From NCBI GenBank assembly GCA_025917655.1, contig CP084611.1, positions 4,898,001-4,962,000 of the forward strand: a stretch of 64,000 nt of DNA, given 5' to 3'. The notes under the pieces were generated by a model. That model searched no databases. It was given only the letters and a program-made list of their open reading frames with translations, and had not been told where the DNA came from. Made by a program: the position numbers and the translations under genes. Below are positions 35,501-46,143 of this stretch, one piece after another. This DNA is from Chlorella sorokiniana. Lineage: Eukaryota; Chlorophyta; Trebouxiophyceae; Chlorellales; Chlorellaceae. How positions within the stretch are numbered: position 1 is the stretch's first letter; each line of letters opens with the position of its first letter.

Positions 35501-36705
35501 GCTGCAGCGGGGCCTCACCCGTAGGCGAGGCCCAGCGTGCTCTTTCCAAAGACCTTGACGAACAGGGTGGCCACACGCTCCCCCAGCCCCGTCTTCTCAA
35601 AGCCCTGCACAGAGGCGGCGGGGTGAGGATGTGTGGGCGTAGGTATGAAGCGTGGGGTGGGTGGGGGATGGGCCCGCCGGCCGATGTGCGAGCACCGCCC
35701 ATGCCAGCCCAGGGGAGCGTCAGGGAGTGCTTGCAAGCCTGGGTCCATGCCGCTGATGCCGCAGAGCGAGCGCGTTGCGGGCTGCCCACCCGCGCGAAGA
35801 AGAAGGAGACCACGATGAGCCAGATGACGTCGTTTGTGAAGGCGGAGAAGGCGGCGGAGAAGGCGAGCGTCTTGGTGGCGATGGCGGTGGTCACCGCCAG
35901 GAAGGCCCAGGCGCCGACGGGCAGCGGCTCCAGCACCAGCCCTGCAGCAAGCAAGAGAGTGTGTGTTTGTGTGTTTGTGGGTGGGTGGTGGGGTGGTGGT
36001 GGTGGTGGTGTGTGTGTGGGTGTGTGTGTGTGGGTGTGGGGGGGGGTCGCGATGGGGGCAGACAGGTCTGAGTGGAACAGAATGGGTGCAGGCCAATACT
36101 TTGTGAGGGCACCCGGCAGCAGATCACGCAGCGCTGCGCTGCCGGCCGGCCGCCCACCCGCGATGGTGCTGACGAAGATGGAGAGCAGGGTCCAGGCCTG
36201 CACGCTGATGCCCGCCGGGATGGGCACCAGGAAGCGCAGCGCCAGGCCCAGCCCCACCGCGGCCAAAAACGGGACGGGCTTGGCCCCCTGCGGCGGGGCG
36301 TGCAGGCGGCGGCTGAGCGCTGCCAAAAGAGAATCCACGACTGGCAGCGCCTGTTCTGTCTGATAACACGCGTATCTTACCGGCCAGGAGGCCGCAGGCG
36401 CCGGGGGAAGCCGCGGCTGAGGCAGCCGCGACAACAGGGGCTGCTGCCGGCGGCGCGGGCGGCCGCTCCGCCGCCGCAGCTGCCCTGGCTGTCGCAGCGG
36501 GGCGAGGGTGTGCCTGCAGTTCAAATGCGGATTTATTTAATGCACCAAATTTCTGCCTTGTCTTATGCCAAGCGGCCTTCAGGGGGCGCAAAAGCCCCAC
36601 CTGCTTGTGGGCAGCGCCCTGCATGGGGCCAAGGCTGCTGCCGCTGGCCTTGATGCAGTGCTTGGCGTCACTAACAGCTGCATCCCCGTCGAAACACGGC
36701 AACAC
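32565..36705 (-). CDS. plastid 2-oxoglutarate/malate translocator (DiT1-type, SLC13/DASS)
   Basis: Inner-envelope dicarboxylate exchanger that links plastid ammonia assimilation and photorespiration to the cytosol. Ala/Pro-rich leader sequence (to about 36390) fits a transit peptide. Conserved blocks then follow: KPVPFLAAVGLGLALRFLVP and PAGISVQAWTLLSIFVSTIA (36280-36165), LPVGAWAFLAVTTAIATKTL and FTNDVIWLIVVSFFFAR (35930-35795), FEKTGLGERVATLFVKVFGK (near 35600), APAMPSTTARAGGIFMPIIN (near 35410), QLQGSVNSSAMFLTAAAQNL (near 35085), ERIMLGTMAAAVCLWVAGDA (near 34110), YPAAWDTLFWFA (near 33960), VAYYLLHYMFASQ (near 33370) and GFMSNLFGSITHFGSGQAAV (near 33040). It ends GGAWWRALGLF at 32565. Frame breaks of one missing base lie at runs near 34515, 34465 and 33070. 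A possible CTGCAG acceptor (near 36515) precedes the leader, so the first exon, taken from the open ATG at 36705, is uncertain. Confidence 0.9.
34160..34262. repeat. GGGTGGGC/GGGTGGAC minisatellite in a transporter intron
   Basis: More than a dozen degenerate GGGTGGGT, GGGCGGGT and GGATGGGT tetramer-based units. The G-rich strand is the plus strand; the transporter transcript has the C-rich complement. Confidence 0.85.
34825..34962. repeat. degenerate tandem repeat of about 35 bp in a transporter intron
   Basis: Repeated units built around CACAGCCCCTCCAAGCGCAG and CGCCCGCACAGCGCTGCCAA, at least four copies with drift, directly before a transporter exon. Confidence 0.7.
35955..36048. repeat. 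GT/GGT microsatellite in a transporter intron
   Basis: Alternating GTGTGT, GTGGTGGTG and GTGTGGGTGTG runs, ending in a G run near 36040-36046. It resembles the repeat inside the deacetylase intron. Confidence 0.8.
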
Positions 36706-37216
36706 TGCATTTTGAGGCTTCGCCGCAGTCAGTCCAAGCCAGGTTATCTGCAGGCGCTCCTTTCTCCTCAGAACCTGTATTTAGGGCGCGGTATAATGAC
36801 GATCGCTCAATCGAATCATCAATGCGCTTGGAATTCGACCCGCATGTAAAACACTGGCCCCCGCCAGCGTGTCAGGATGGCCCTTCTTGAGGTGATGGGA
36901 AGGCTTGTTCGCTCCCAGAACTGGATTGGATCGTCTCTCCTATCACGTGAAACTACCAAGCGCACTAGTGGCGTCGTCTGTGCCTCTCCCCTGTTGCCTG
37001 CTCTCTAGAACAGCTGAGGCCCTATGAGCTTGCACTTGCGCCTGCAACCGCGCCGGCATGCGGTTACTTATCAGGTGGGATGCGCAGACCGCTCATCCTG
37101 ACTGTGCTTCCGCCGCCACTGCGCATGTCACGGCCGCGTGAGCAGCAGCTCGCTTCTCTTGCTCAGTCCTGCTTCTCAGCGTATGCAAACTGCAGGAGGG
37201 GACACTCCGTCTGACT
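36706..37216. promoter_or_regulatory. divergent intergenic region
   Basis: Lies between the transporter (minus) and the TMEM19-like gene (plus). It is less GC-rich, with an AT-richer part at 36700-36960, and probably holds both promoters. No specific element is claimed. Confidence 0.35.
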
Positions 37217-39463
37217 GTGCGCCCCGCCCAGCATTGCCAGCAGCAGCAGTGGCAGCAGCATCCGCAGCATCCGCGGCGGCCGGCGCGGTTGCTTGCCGCT
37301 GCCGGCGACGGCGGCAGCGCGGAGCCGGCGCCGCTCAGCGACGCCTCGTCTGGGCGGCCGGGCGGGGCGGGCCTTGCGGAGGAGGGCATGGACGCAGAGG
37401 TGAAGGAGGCGCTGGAGAAGGTGCAGCAGGCGTTGGAGCAGGCTGAGCTGAACGTGCAGGCAGGGCGGGGCGATGGTGGTGGTGGGGGGGCTTGTGCTGT
37501 GCGCTCATTGCAACAATGCCAGCCTGCCAGGGCTGCCAGCCTTGGAGCAGCCCGCCCTGTGGCAGGCATCGGGATGACCTCCGCGAGACGCTACAAATCG
37601 CAGTGCTGAACATGCCTGAGGGTGCTGATTGGCGTGGCTGTGTGCTGCCTGCGCCCTGCAGACGCTGCACACACTGCCCTCCGCGCGGCTGCCCAGCGCA
37701 GCGGACCGCCTGCTGGGCACGCTGCGACCAGCGCTGCAGTTTGGCGCCCTCGCCGCCGCCGCCGCCGCCATCCATGCGCTGGGGCCGCTGACGCGTGTGC
37801 TGGGCAGCCTGGTGTTGGGGGCCGGGGTGGGGCTGTACGGCTGGCGCCGCTCGTCGCTGTCTGGGTCTGGGGCGGCGGCGGCGGCGCTCGTGGGCTGGGC
37901 CACGCTGGCGGCCAGCTTCCGTGCGGGTCTCGTCCTGCTCACTTTCTTTTTCGCGTCCAGCAAGCTGACACAGGTGTGTGCGTGTGTGTGCGTGTGAAGG
38001 GAAGCCGAGTGGTCTCAAGGGAGCTGCGTGAGCTGCAGCTGCCCTATCACAGTGCTGCCTCCGCCTCAGCCCTACCGCCCGCTGCAAGGACTGATGTGCA
38101 CCGCCAACCCCGAACCGTGCACCGCAGCTTGGCGAGGAGCTGAAGGACGTCGATGAGGAGCATAAGAAGGGCGGGCAGCGCGACTGGCGCCAGGTGCGGC
38201 GACTGCAGATGTGTCCCGGCACGCTTGTTGTGCCCGCCTGCATGTATTGCAGACACAGACCTTGCAGGCTTTGCATTCTTGTCGTGCCGGCTGCCTACCC
38301 GCCTTCATCTCTTGCCCTTGCACAACGCTGCCTTCCCCACCGCCTGCCCCCCCCACCCACCCTTTAACTCCCGCGCAGGTCTGCTGCAATGCGCTGGTGC
38401 CCACGTGCCTGGCGCTGGCGTCGGTGGCCTTGGGGGCGGACGCGCCGCTGGGCAGCGGCGGCCGCCTGCTCACGTCGCTCAACGCCGCTTTCCTCGGCTA
38501 CTACGCCTGCTGTTGCGGCGACACGTGGTCCTCGGAGCTGGGGCAGCTGAGGTGCGGGGCTGCAAGCTGCTGCTCTGCTCTCACTCTGGCAGAGGAACAG
38601 CCCAACTCAAAGGGGCTCCGGCAGGGGCCTGGCAACGTGAAAGGGAGCGAGTGTCCTGGTTCAGCCGCCCTGAGCACGAGCTCTCTCCACTGCCACCGCT
38701 GCTCTATGCCTCTCCACTGGTGCTGGCTTATTCTATCTGCGGGGCCCCCCTCACTCACTCTATTCCATATGCTGCCCCCCCCGCACTCACTCTACTCAAT
38801 CTGCTGCCGGCCCCCTGCCCTTCCCTGCAGCCCCGAAGAGCCGCGGCTGATCACCACGCTGCGCCCCGTCCGCAAGGGCACCAACGGCGGCGTCACGCTC
38901 GTCGGGCTGGCGGCGGCGCTGGCGGGCGGCCTGGCCATGGGCGCCGCCTTCCTGCTTGGCGGCCTGGCCAGGTGTGGGGGTTCAAGTGGGAGGCTGAGGG
39001 GGCTTGACAAACGCTTGAGGCAGGGAGGGATAGCTCTGGTTGCCGCCACACGCTGCAAGGATGCAAGCCGTTTGCGCTTGTGTTTGCGCTTGTGTGATCG
39101 GCCGCCATGGGGCTCTCGCTGGAGCCTGACAGCTTGCAGGAACCACTTCTCACACGCTTCCGCCCCATCCTCCCTGCCTCGCGACCCGCAGTCCCACTGG
39201 CCGAGCGGCGCAGGCTGTGCACTGGCGCCGGCTGCTGGGGCTGGGCGTGTGCGCAGGCCTGGCTGGGTCCCTCATCGACTCGCTGCTGGGGGCCACGGTG
39301 CAGTTCACCGGCTACAACCGCGTCACCGGGAAGATCACCGGGCGCCCGGCCCCGACGTGTCCCCCATCAGCGGCTCCCCCTGCTGGACAACAACCTTGTC
39401 AACGCTGTGTCGGCGAGCGCGGCGGCGGGCCTCGCGGCTGCGGCGGCTGCGGCGCTGTTCTAG
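37217..39463 (+). CDS. TMEM19/PGR-like DUF92 integral membrane protein
   Basis: Multi-pass protein of the DUF92 family, which includes TMEM19, plant PGR and the phytyl-phosphate kinase VTE6. The block GGQRDWRQ, then [19 protein letters not shown], makes the TMEM19/PGR branch the better fit. An N-terminal helical stretch, [20 protein letters not shown], starts at 37388. Exons then carry [20 protein letters not shown] (near 37780), [17 protein letters not shown] (to 37974), [20 protein letters not shown] (38130-38190), the 38379 exon with [14 protein letters not shown] (to 38551), [20 protein letters not shown] (near 38842), [20 protein letters not shown]-like sequence (near 39250) and [20 protein letters not shown] before the stop at 39461-39463. 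Two single-base losses are inferred at C runs near 39353 and 39381. The start may instead be 37388. Confidence 0.82.
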
Positions 39464-39914
39464 CGCTGAATGCGGCGTGGAAGCGTCATTATCCTTTGTA
39501 ACGCATGCAGGCCAGGGAGCGAAGCATGGCATGCAGCCGAAGGGGAGTTTGATGAACCTGCGCCTGCTTCTGGGTGGCGCCACCGTGAGACACTCTTCCT
39601 GTCTCACATGATAGGCTGATTGAGACAACACCACAAATTGCATTTGCAGCAGCACTCCTCAGCTCACGTGTGTGGTGCCGGTATTCACCACGTGCGCTCC
39701 GAAACGGGTGAGGCATGTACATAAGAGGGTAGCTGCCGTATGTGAACAAGTGCCGAGGTTGTACATGTGCGAGAAGAAGGTGGCGCCCCGCCTTGCGTAA
39801 CTGATGCCCACCGGCCTCGTCCCGGTTGTTGAATGTTGATCGATTGGCGGTTCTCCCACCTTTCCTTCATTCCAGCAGCACCTGCATCCTGTGGGACTCT
39901 GTACGCAGGCCGCC
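39464..39914. other. short intergenic interval
   Basis: The 3' UTR of the DUF92 gene and the upstream region of the RING gene, in the same orientation. No other feature recognised. Confidence 0.4.
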
Positions 39915-41468
39915 ATGGGCCAGCGGGCGGCAAAGCTACGCCTCGCTCGTTCAGAGGCTGCCCGCCGGTCCAGCGACTCTCGAAGGGTGTCACAGCTGAT
40001 CAAGAAAGAGCGTCTGGGCCCCTGTTGGGCGCCTCTGGCGGAAGGACAGGTGAGCGCCAGATGCAAACCTGCTATTGCCGCCGCTGCCGCTGGAGCCCTG
40101 CGACCGTGTGTGCACCTCTCACCACCCTGACTTTGCTCCCTTCGCAGGGATACGAGTGCCCCGTGTGCATGGAATCCTACACCAGGCTGAACCACACCGC
40201 CTGCTGCCATCAAGACGTTTGTGAGCACCCACTGCCGTGCGCTCTGTGCTGCCCTGCGTAGAAGGTCTCAGCCACTCCGCTATCGGGTGGCACCTTGCCG
40301 CACTGCGCGCTTGCTGGCCCGCATCCAACCGTTCCACTGCCTGTCCCTCCTGCAGGCACCGAGTGCTTCATCACCATCGTCGCTGATACGCGCGGCGCCC
40401 GCTGCCCATACTGTACCGCTGCACCTCTGGAGGTGTACCTCCCTTGCCGCCCAACCGCCAAGCCGCGCGCATCCTTTGGGGGCCGCAAGGAGGCCGCAGC
40501 GCCGCTCCCGCAACAACCCTCGTTCCCGGCAACGCCCGCGTCCGCTCTGCAGCAGCCGGGGCAGGGCGCGGCGCTTGAGCCCACGCTGGAGCGGCGGTGC
40601 TCCGCTGACGTGGCGGGGCCCCGCCTGGCTGCCAGCTCAGCCTTCTTCTGCTGTGGGCCGCAGGCACCTGCCGTGCCCACATCCTCGGCCTTTGGCGCTT
40701 GCGGGGAGCTCGGAGCCTCGGTGTCCGAACCCTGCCTCGCAACCCTACTGCCGGTCCGCGCCAGCCTGCACACCCTGGCCGAGGCGACGGCGGCGGCCCA
40801 GCGGCGCCAGCCGGGCGCCATCGTGGCCATGGTGCTCGCCCAGCAGCCGCCAGCCCAAGGGGAAGACAGCGGCGAGGGCAGCAGCGCCAGCTCCGCTGCA
40901 CCTGCCGACGCCCGGCGGCAGCCGAGGGCGTGGAGGCGGCGGCGGCGCCCCACCCGCTGGCGGGCCCGCCATGCTGGTGCACCCCGACGGCACGGCGCAG
41001 CTGGTGCTGTTAACAACCGAAGAGGCGCGCCATGCTGCAGAGGCAGCCATGCAGCAAGCGGCAGCGGCTCGGGAGCAGCGTGCCGCGGAGGTCGCCGCTG
41101 CCACCGCCACCTTTCTTGCGCTCGCCACCCCTGATGACGAGCGCATGAGGGCCGCCATCGCCCTCAGCGACGCCGCTCTGCGGCGGCGCGTGCCCGTGGG
41201 AGCCTCTAACGCCGGCGGCAGCAGCGACTGGCTGCAGCGCTTGCGCGAGGCGGATGCCGCGCTGCAGAGCGCAATGGTCCGCCGCGATGCAGAGCGGTAT
41301 GGGGGCTCGCAGCCCCCACGCTCCCTTGAACTGACAGGTGCAACATTCCCAAGGGCCCTGTCATGTTGCCTACTTTGTGCCCCACCCACCCACTCCCGAC
41401 CCCTTTCTGTTTTGTGTCGACCCCTTTCTGTTTTGCGTCAACCTTCCTGCCTTCCAATAGCGGCATGA
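39915..41468 (+). CDS. RING-finger protein, DA2/SIP5-like
   Basis: Probable E3 ubiquitin ligase. The first exon starts MGQRAAKLRLARSEAARRSS (ATG 39915) and runs to a donor near 40049. The second exon (from about 40149) reads GYECPVCMESYTRLNHTACC then HQDVC. The third (from about 40356) reads TECFITIVADTRGARCPYC. Together they give the C-x2-C ... C-C ... C-x2-C-type RING of SIP5 and plant DA2, followed by the usual LEVYLP turn. The downstream region is Ala/Ser/Pro-rich and disordered, then helical Ala/Glu-rich sequence with TTEEARHAAEAAMQQAAAAR (near 41010) and DDERMRAAIALSDAALRRRV (near 41130). The frame of the last part differs from the RING exon, with a one-base change near 40900-40920. Stop at 41466-41468. 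The target is unknown. Confidence 0.75.
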
Positions 41469-42402
41469 CTAAAAGCTAAAAGCTAAAAGCCCGTTGCAGT
41501 GTCGCTGCCAGGGCTGTCAGCCACTGCCCTCTCCAGCAGCAGCCCCGACCCCTTTTGAATTGTGTTCCTTTCTTGCGTCTTCAACAACTGCGAGTCTCTT
41601 CCCAACCAAAATTGCCACGTCAAACGAACGAACATCGGCATGCTGCAGCCGATGCACCGGTGTTCCTCAAGGCTTGCATGCATTCCCCAGGGCCACCTCA
41701 GTTCCTTCCTCATATTACAGTTTGCTATCAACTTTCTTTGCCAGCATCGCGTTTTTCTTTTTCCTTTGGCTTTCCACATGGACAGCCATGCCGCCCGGAC
41801 GGCATCTCTGCCCGCACTGCTGTGCCGCGCGGCGGTTGTAACCCTCAGGCTCCCTCGTCTCCACCTGTTTGCAGCTCGGTTCCGGCTTGCCCATCACAGG
41901 AAACCCGTGCCGACTTGCCGCTTTTGAATCACCATGCGCAATCCATTCCCTGCAGCCGCCATGTTGCTGCCTTGTGCGCCGTTTTGTGCGCCGTTGTCAG
42001 GAGACCCCTGCAGTGAACAGCGTGCTCTCCACCTGTGTTCAGCTCCCACTTGGAGCCTTGCCTTCCCGGCATTGGTGTGCTGTGCCAAGCGCGTGCCAGA
42101 CATTGTTACATGCCAAGGGTTGCGGAAAAGGTTGAGGAGTGTGAGAGGGAGCAGCAGCGGGGTGTGAGCGGGAAAACAAAGCTGAGCTTGCGCAGGCTCA
42201 GCTGCAGACTGGAGGTGGGCCGCCTCCGTCGGCTGTTAGGTCACCGTTATGGTGCAGTGCTGTGGCGGACGCAGTGCTGTCCTTGGCTGTCGCGGCAAAG
42301 GAGAGGAATCGCCCTAGCTTAGGCACGGGAGCCGCCGCCGTCCATTTGGGAGCCGAGCACTGCCGGCCGTGCGGAGACCCAGAGCGAGGCCCAGCAGCCG
42401 CC
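41469..42402. other. convergent intergenic interval
   Basis: Lies between the RING gene (plus) and uL13c (minus). It includes a short AAAAGCT triple repeat at 41471-41489 and an AT-richer, pyrimidine-rich stretch (41560-41900). Open frames here show no known motif; probably 3' UTRs and spacer. Confidence 0.45.
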
Positions 42403-44181
42403 TCAGAGCGCCTCGGACGCCTTCTTGCTGATGCGGGCGGTGATGTCGACGGGGCGCTGCGCCTCGTGGGGGTGTGCGGTGCCGCGGTACACCTTGAGGT
42501 GGTTGAACAGCGGGGAGGCGATGCGGCCCTTGGGCAGCATGCCCTTCACACACTTCTCCAGGATGCGCTCGGGCAGGCGCTGCACGGCGAGGGGGAGCGC
42601 GGCGGGGCGGGTGTGTGAGCGGGGCGGGTGTGTGAGCGAGGCGCTGCGTTGCGCTGCGCAGCGGCAGCTAGCGCAGCCTGCCCCGCACAAATCATTGCGG
42701 TGCTGCGCGGCGCGCAGGCAGCCGCCGAGCCGCCGCAGCCGGCCTTCCACAAGCGCTGTCGCCGACACAGCCACGACGTGCCGGACAGCGGTGGTTGCGC
42801 AGCCGAGGTGTGGAAGGAGTCAGGGCGTTCGACTCACTTGCCGCAGGTCGCGCAGGGCCTCCATCTTGCCGCCGCCGGGCGGCCGTTGGTGTGGCGGAAG
42901 TACATCTTCTCAGTCTCCTTGCGCCCGGTCACCGCCACCTTGTCCGCGTTCACGATCACCACTGCAAGGAGAACCCAGGGCAAGGGGAGGTTGGAGGCTG
43001 TCCCCCAGCTGCGGGGCTCTGGGCGGGGCCCGAGGGTCCGGGCAAAGGGCGCGGAGGGCAGGGCTGCTGCGGCGGCTGCTGCGGCTGCGCTGGAGCGGCT
43101 GGCAGGAGCAGGCGTGAAGCTATTGGGAAGCTAGGGGGAAGCTGGTCCCCACCGTAGGAGCCCATGTCCATGGAGGGGGTGTAGGTGGGCATGTGCTTGC
43201 CGCGGATGTAGAAGGCGGCGAGCGAGGCGACGCGGCCCAGGGTCTGGCCCTCGGCATCGATAATGTACCTGCGGCGCAAGCAAGAGGGGTTGGAGAGGCG
43301 GGTGGATGGGGAAGGGCGGGGTGCAGGGAGGGCGGGCAGGGAAGGGGGCCAGACCGCCCTGCCCTTGGAAACTGAACAGGGGGCGGAGGGCCGCTGAACT
43401 GAGCTGGCGCCTTGGCCCCGGGCTCTGGGACGTGCGCAGCGCAGAAAAGGGGTCCAGCTGACGCTGTGGATGCTCGTTGGCTCCTGCCCGCTGCCGCGTT
43501 GAAGGATCTCAGGGGCTGCCGGCGCCTGGCACGGCGCGCGACGAAACGCAGCCCCCGCTGCTGCGAGGCTGACTGCTTCAGCTGTAAACCCGCTCGGCAG
43601 CTGCTCTCTTCGCTGCTGCCGCCGCCGGCTGGCACACGAATACATCGGTTTGTGCCACCACGATGACATTTAAATATGCGAATGGCGGACGGGTCCACCG
43701 CACAGCAGAAGAGCTGAGAAGGGAAGCGACGGCGGCGGCAGGCGGCGGCAGGCAGCGCACCACTGCTTGTGAACGTTGGCGGCGTCGGCGGCAGTCGGGT
43801 AGTACGTGTCATTCCACCGGTCAGGCCCAAGGCTCTTGATCTCTGCAACGGCCGCTGCAGAGCACGCAAACACCCGGTGCGCAGGTGTCAGCAGCGGCCG
43901 GGCGGCGGTCGCCCTGGTGAGGCAACGGACCACGCATTGCCCACACCGCCGCCCCGAGTCGACCCACCTGCGCACACAACCGCGCCCTGCTGCCGGGCCA
44001 CGGCCCGCTGCGGCCGGAACGCCACCACCTTGCTGCCAGTGAAGCTTTTGCTCTGCAGGCCAGCCATGCCAGCGGGTCAGAAAAGTGTATACAGCTACTG
44101 TTAGCGCAATGCAAGGGCAACCAGCCGCCCTGGGCGCCTCACCAGGCTGCACCGCTGCTGCGCAAGGCTGGCCGCCTGCAT
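42403..44181 (-). CDS. plastid ribosomal protein uL13 (nuclear-encoded)
   Basis: Large-subunit protein of the plastid ribosome. Exon 1 (44181-44143) gives [13 protein letters not shown] and exon 2 (44052-43968) gives [20 protein letters not shown] to VVCA. Together they form a transit peptide rich in Ala, Arg and Ser, and they splice in phase. Exon 3 (near 43845-43760) reads [20 protein letters not shown] and ends NVHKQW. The next exons read [20 protein letters not shown] with [17 protein letters not shown] (43270-43155), [20 protein letters not shown] and [20 protein letters not shown] (42960-42840), and [20 protein letters not shown] through [20 protein letters not shown] to the stop at 42403. 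This is the full bacterial-type uL13 fold. The start codon lies about 250 bp from that of plastid uS15, transcribed the other way. Confidence 0.93.
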
Positions 44182-44434
44182 GGTCGCCGCAGCCGCTGCC
44201 ATTCTGCTGCTGTGGGGTGGCAGAAAGTGGTTCACACAATTGCAAGCACCGCGACGGTGGTGGCCCGGAAGACACTTGCATGCTTCCAGGGTCGGTCCCA
44301 GCTGGATGGGCGCGCCACAGGACAGCCACCACGCCTGGCCGTAGTCTAGGTGTTTCCTCTGTAATTACGGAAAGCAAGTGCACAGGCTGTGCCTGCCCCA
44401 GCCCTCGTCGCAAAGCAGCAGCAGCAGCATTACC
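44182..44434. promoter_or_regulatory. bidirectional promoter of plastid uL13 and uS15 genes
   Basis: 253 bp separate two start codons facing away from each other, both for plastid ribosomal proteins. The space is too small for two independent promoters plus 5' UTRs, so shared control is likely. No specific box is assigned. Confidence 0.55.
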
Positions 44435-45396
44435 ATGAGCGCCGCCCTGCAGACGCGGCCAGGTGCGGAAATTACTCTGCATATGCAGACCATGCCATGT
44501 ATCACGCACATTGTCCGGCAGGCTGGTGACACCAGGTGGTCAGCACTGCGGCTCACTTGTTCGCACCCGCTTACCTTTCCCGACCCTCTTTCAGGCTTCT
44601 TTGGCGCCAAGCTGGTGACCAAGCAGCAGCCCGCAGCCCGCCCCGCAGCAGCCTTTGCAGTCAGGTGCGCAGGGCTTCGGGCCTTGCCCCGCCTGCAGCT
44701 GCGGCAGTGCTGCTGTGGCTCTTTGTTGGAAGCCACCCGCATATGTTTTCACAGCTCTATTTTCGCGCACTGGGAACCGTGTTATCGCTGCCCAACCCGT
44801 CGACTCGTTCATCAGGCTGCACGAGCCTTGCACGCCCGTTACCGCCTGTTCCCCTCCTCACGCTGTTCCCTGCTCTCCGCTCCCTGCTCCCCTGCAGCGC
44901 GCGCTACCGCGGCCAGGGCACCAACCTTGCCAAGGTGCCGCAGTTCCAGCGCCACGACAAGGACAGCGGCAGCCCCGAGGTGCAGATTGCGCGGCTCACT
45001 GCCCGCGTGGCGCAGCTGACTGAGCACCTGGCCGAGCACAAGAAGGACTACTCGTCCCGCCGTGGCCTGCTGGCGGTGCTGAGCCAGCGCAAGCAGATGA
45101 TGCTGTACCTGCAGGTGCGGAAGAGGGGAGGCGCTGTGCATGTGGGCTCTGGGGGCGGGATGGCAGGGCAAGCACTTGTTCTGCAGGCTGGCAGGGCGCT
45201 TTACAGCTGGGCTAGCCAACAGACGCGCCTCCTTGGGGGCTCACTTCACACACCCCACTGCTGTCCTGACCTCCCGCCTTGGCCCCCCTGCCATCCAACT
45301 CGCTCCCTGCAGCGCACTGACAAGGCCAAGTATGAGGAGGTTGTTGCCAACCTGGGCATCCGCCCCCTCAAGGCCGAGCTGACCGCCCGCGGCTGA
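44435..45396 (+). CDS. plastid ribosomal protein uS15 (nuclear-encoded), intact copy
   Basis: Small-subunit protein of the plastid ribosome. Four exons fit in phase with no frame break: 44435-44462, 44595-44664, 44898-45114 and 45313-45396, coding for 132 residues. Residues 1-33 (MSAALQTRPG, then FFGAKLVTKQQPAARPAAAF) form a transit peptide. The core reads [20 protein letters not shown] and [20 protein letters not shown] then LSQRKQMMLYLQ, the uS15 rRNA-binding helices, and ends LRPLKAEL-like sequence in IRPLKAELTARG. It is the only copy with the leader exons. Fragments at 53.3 and 60.2 kb contain only exons 3-4. The second intron holds the left edge of the duplicated segment. Confidence 0.94.
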
Positions 45397-45905
45397 GCAG
45401 CGCCCGGTGCCGAGTTTGCGCGCGAGCACGCCACGCGACTCTCACAAGCCGGGCCCCCAGCGCTCATATGTTTTCCCTTGATGCTTGCTTTCCTTTCGCT
45501 GTTTTCCCATCCTTTCAATCCCACTGGGCTGCCCTGCAATCCTGTAAGCAGGAAGCGCAAGGCTCGTTGCCCGCCAGGCACTGGATCCAGTCCGAAAACC
45601 TCGTTGCTGGGGCGGAGAGCAATTGTACAGGCAGGCAGCTGGCCGTGCTGGCGCCGTGTCAGCCGCCGTCCGACTCAGCATCGCTGCTGGCGCCGCCGCC
45701 GCCGCCCGCTCGCGCGCGCGCGCCCGCCGCTTCTCATACACTCGGGCCACCCAAGGCGCCATGGCCAAGTCGTCAGGCCGCCGCGGCGATTGAATGCTGC
45801 AGAATGAAGCGAGGAGCGAGCAGCGCATGTGAAGGAGGGCTGTGCGTGGGTCGCTTCAATCTTGAGCACTGGGCGAGGCAGCACAAGCAGGAGGCCAGGC
45901 GCTCA
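45397..45905. other. convergent spacer between uS15 and phosphoesterase
   Basis: Tail-to-tail spacer of about 500 bp. It is repeated in unit 2 (53822-54340) with scattered changes and small indels. No gene seen. Confidence 0.5.
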
Positions 45906-46100
45906 CTAGTAGTCGCTCCAATGCGCGCGCAGCGGCGGCGCCATAGCACCATGCCGCAGCGGCTGCCACCCTTCGGCGGCCCACGCGCGCATCTGCTGCC
46001 GTTGGGAAGGGCTCAGCGAGCTGGCTGTGCAGACAGAAGCTGGGTTGTCCAGCGCCTCGCCTGCACCCAGCTGCTTGCCGCCCGGCCGCTCTGCCCCAAG

Positions 46101-46143
<43 letters not shown>

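Noticed and set aside
37217-39463. Naming the DUF92 gene VTE6 (phytyl-phosphate kinase)
   Set aside because: The [16 protein letters not shown] block fits TMEM19/PGR better than VTE6; function cannot be transferred.
41555-42016. 153-codon plus-strand open frame after the RING gene
   Set aside because: No family motif, AT-richer composition and a position in the convergent 3' spacer; chance frame.
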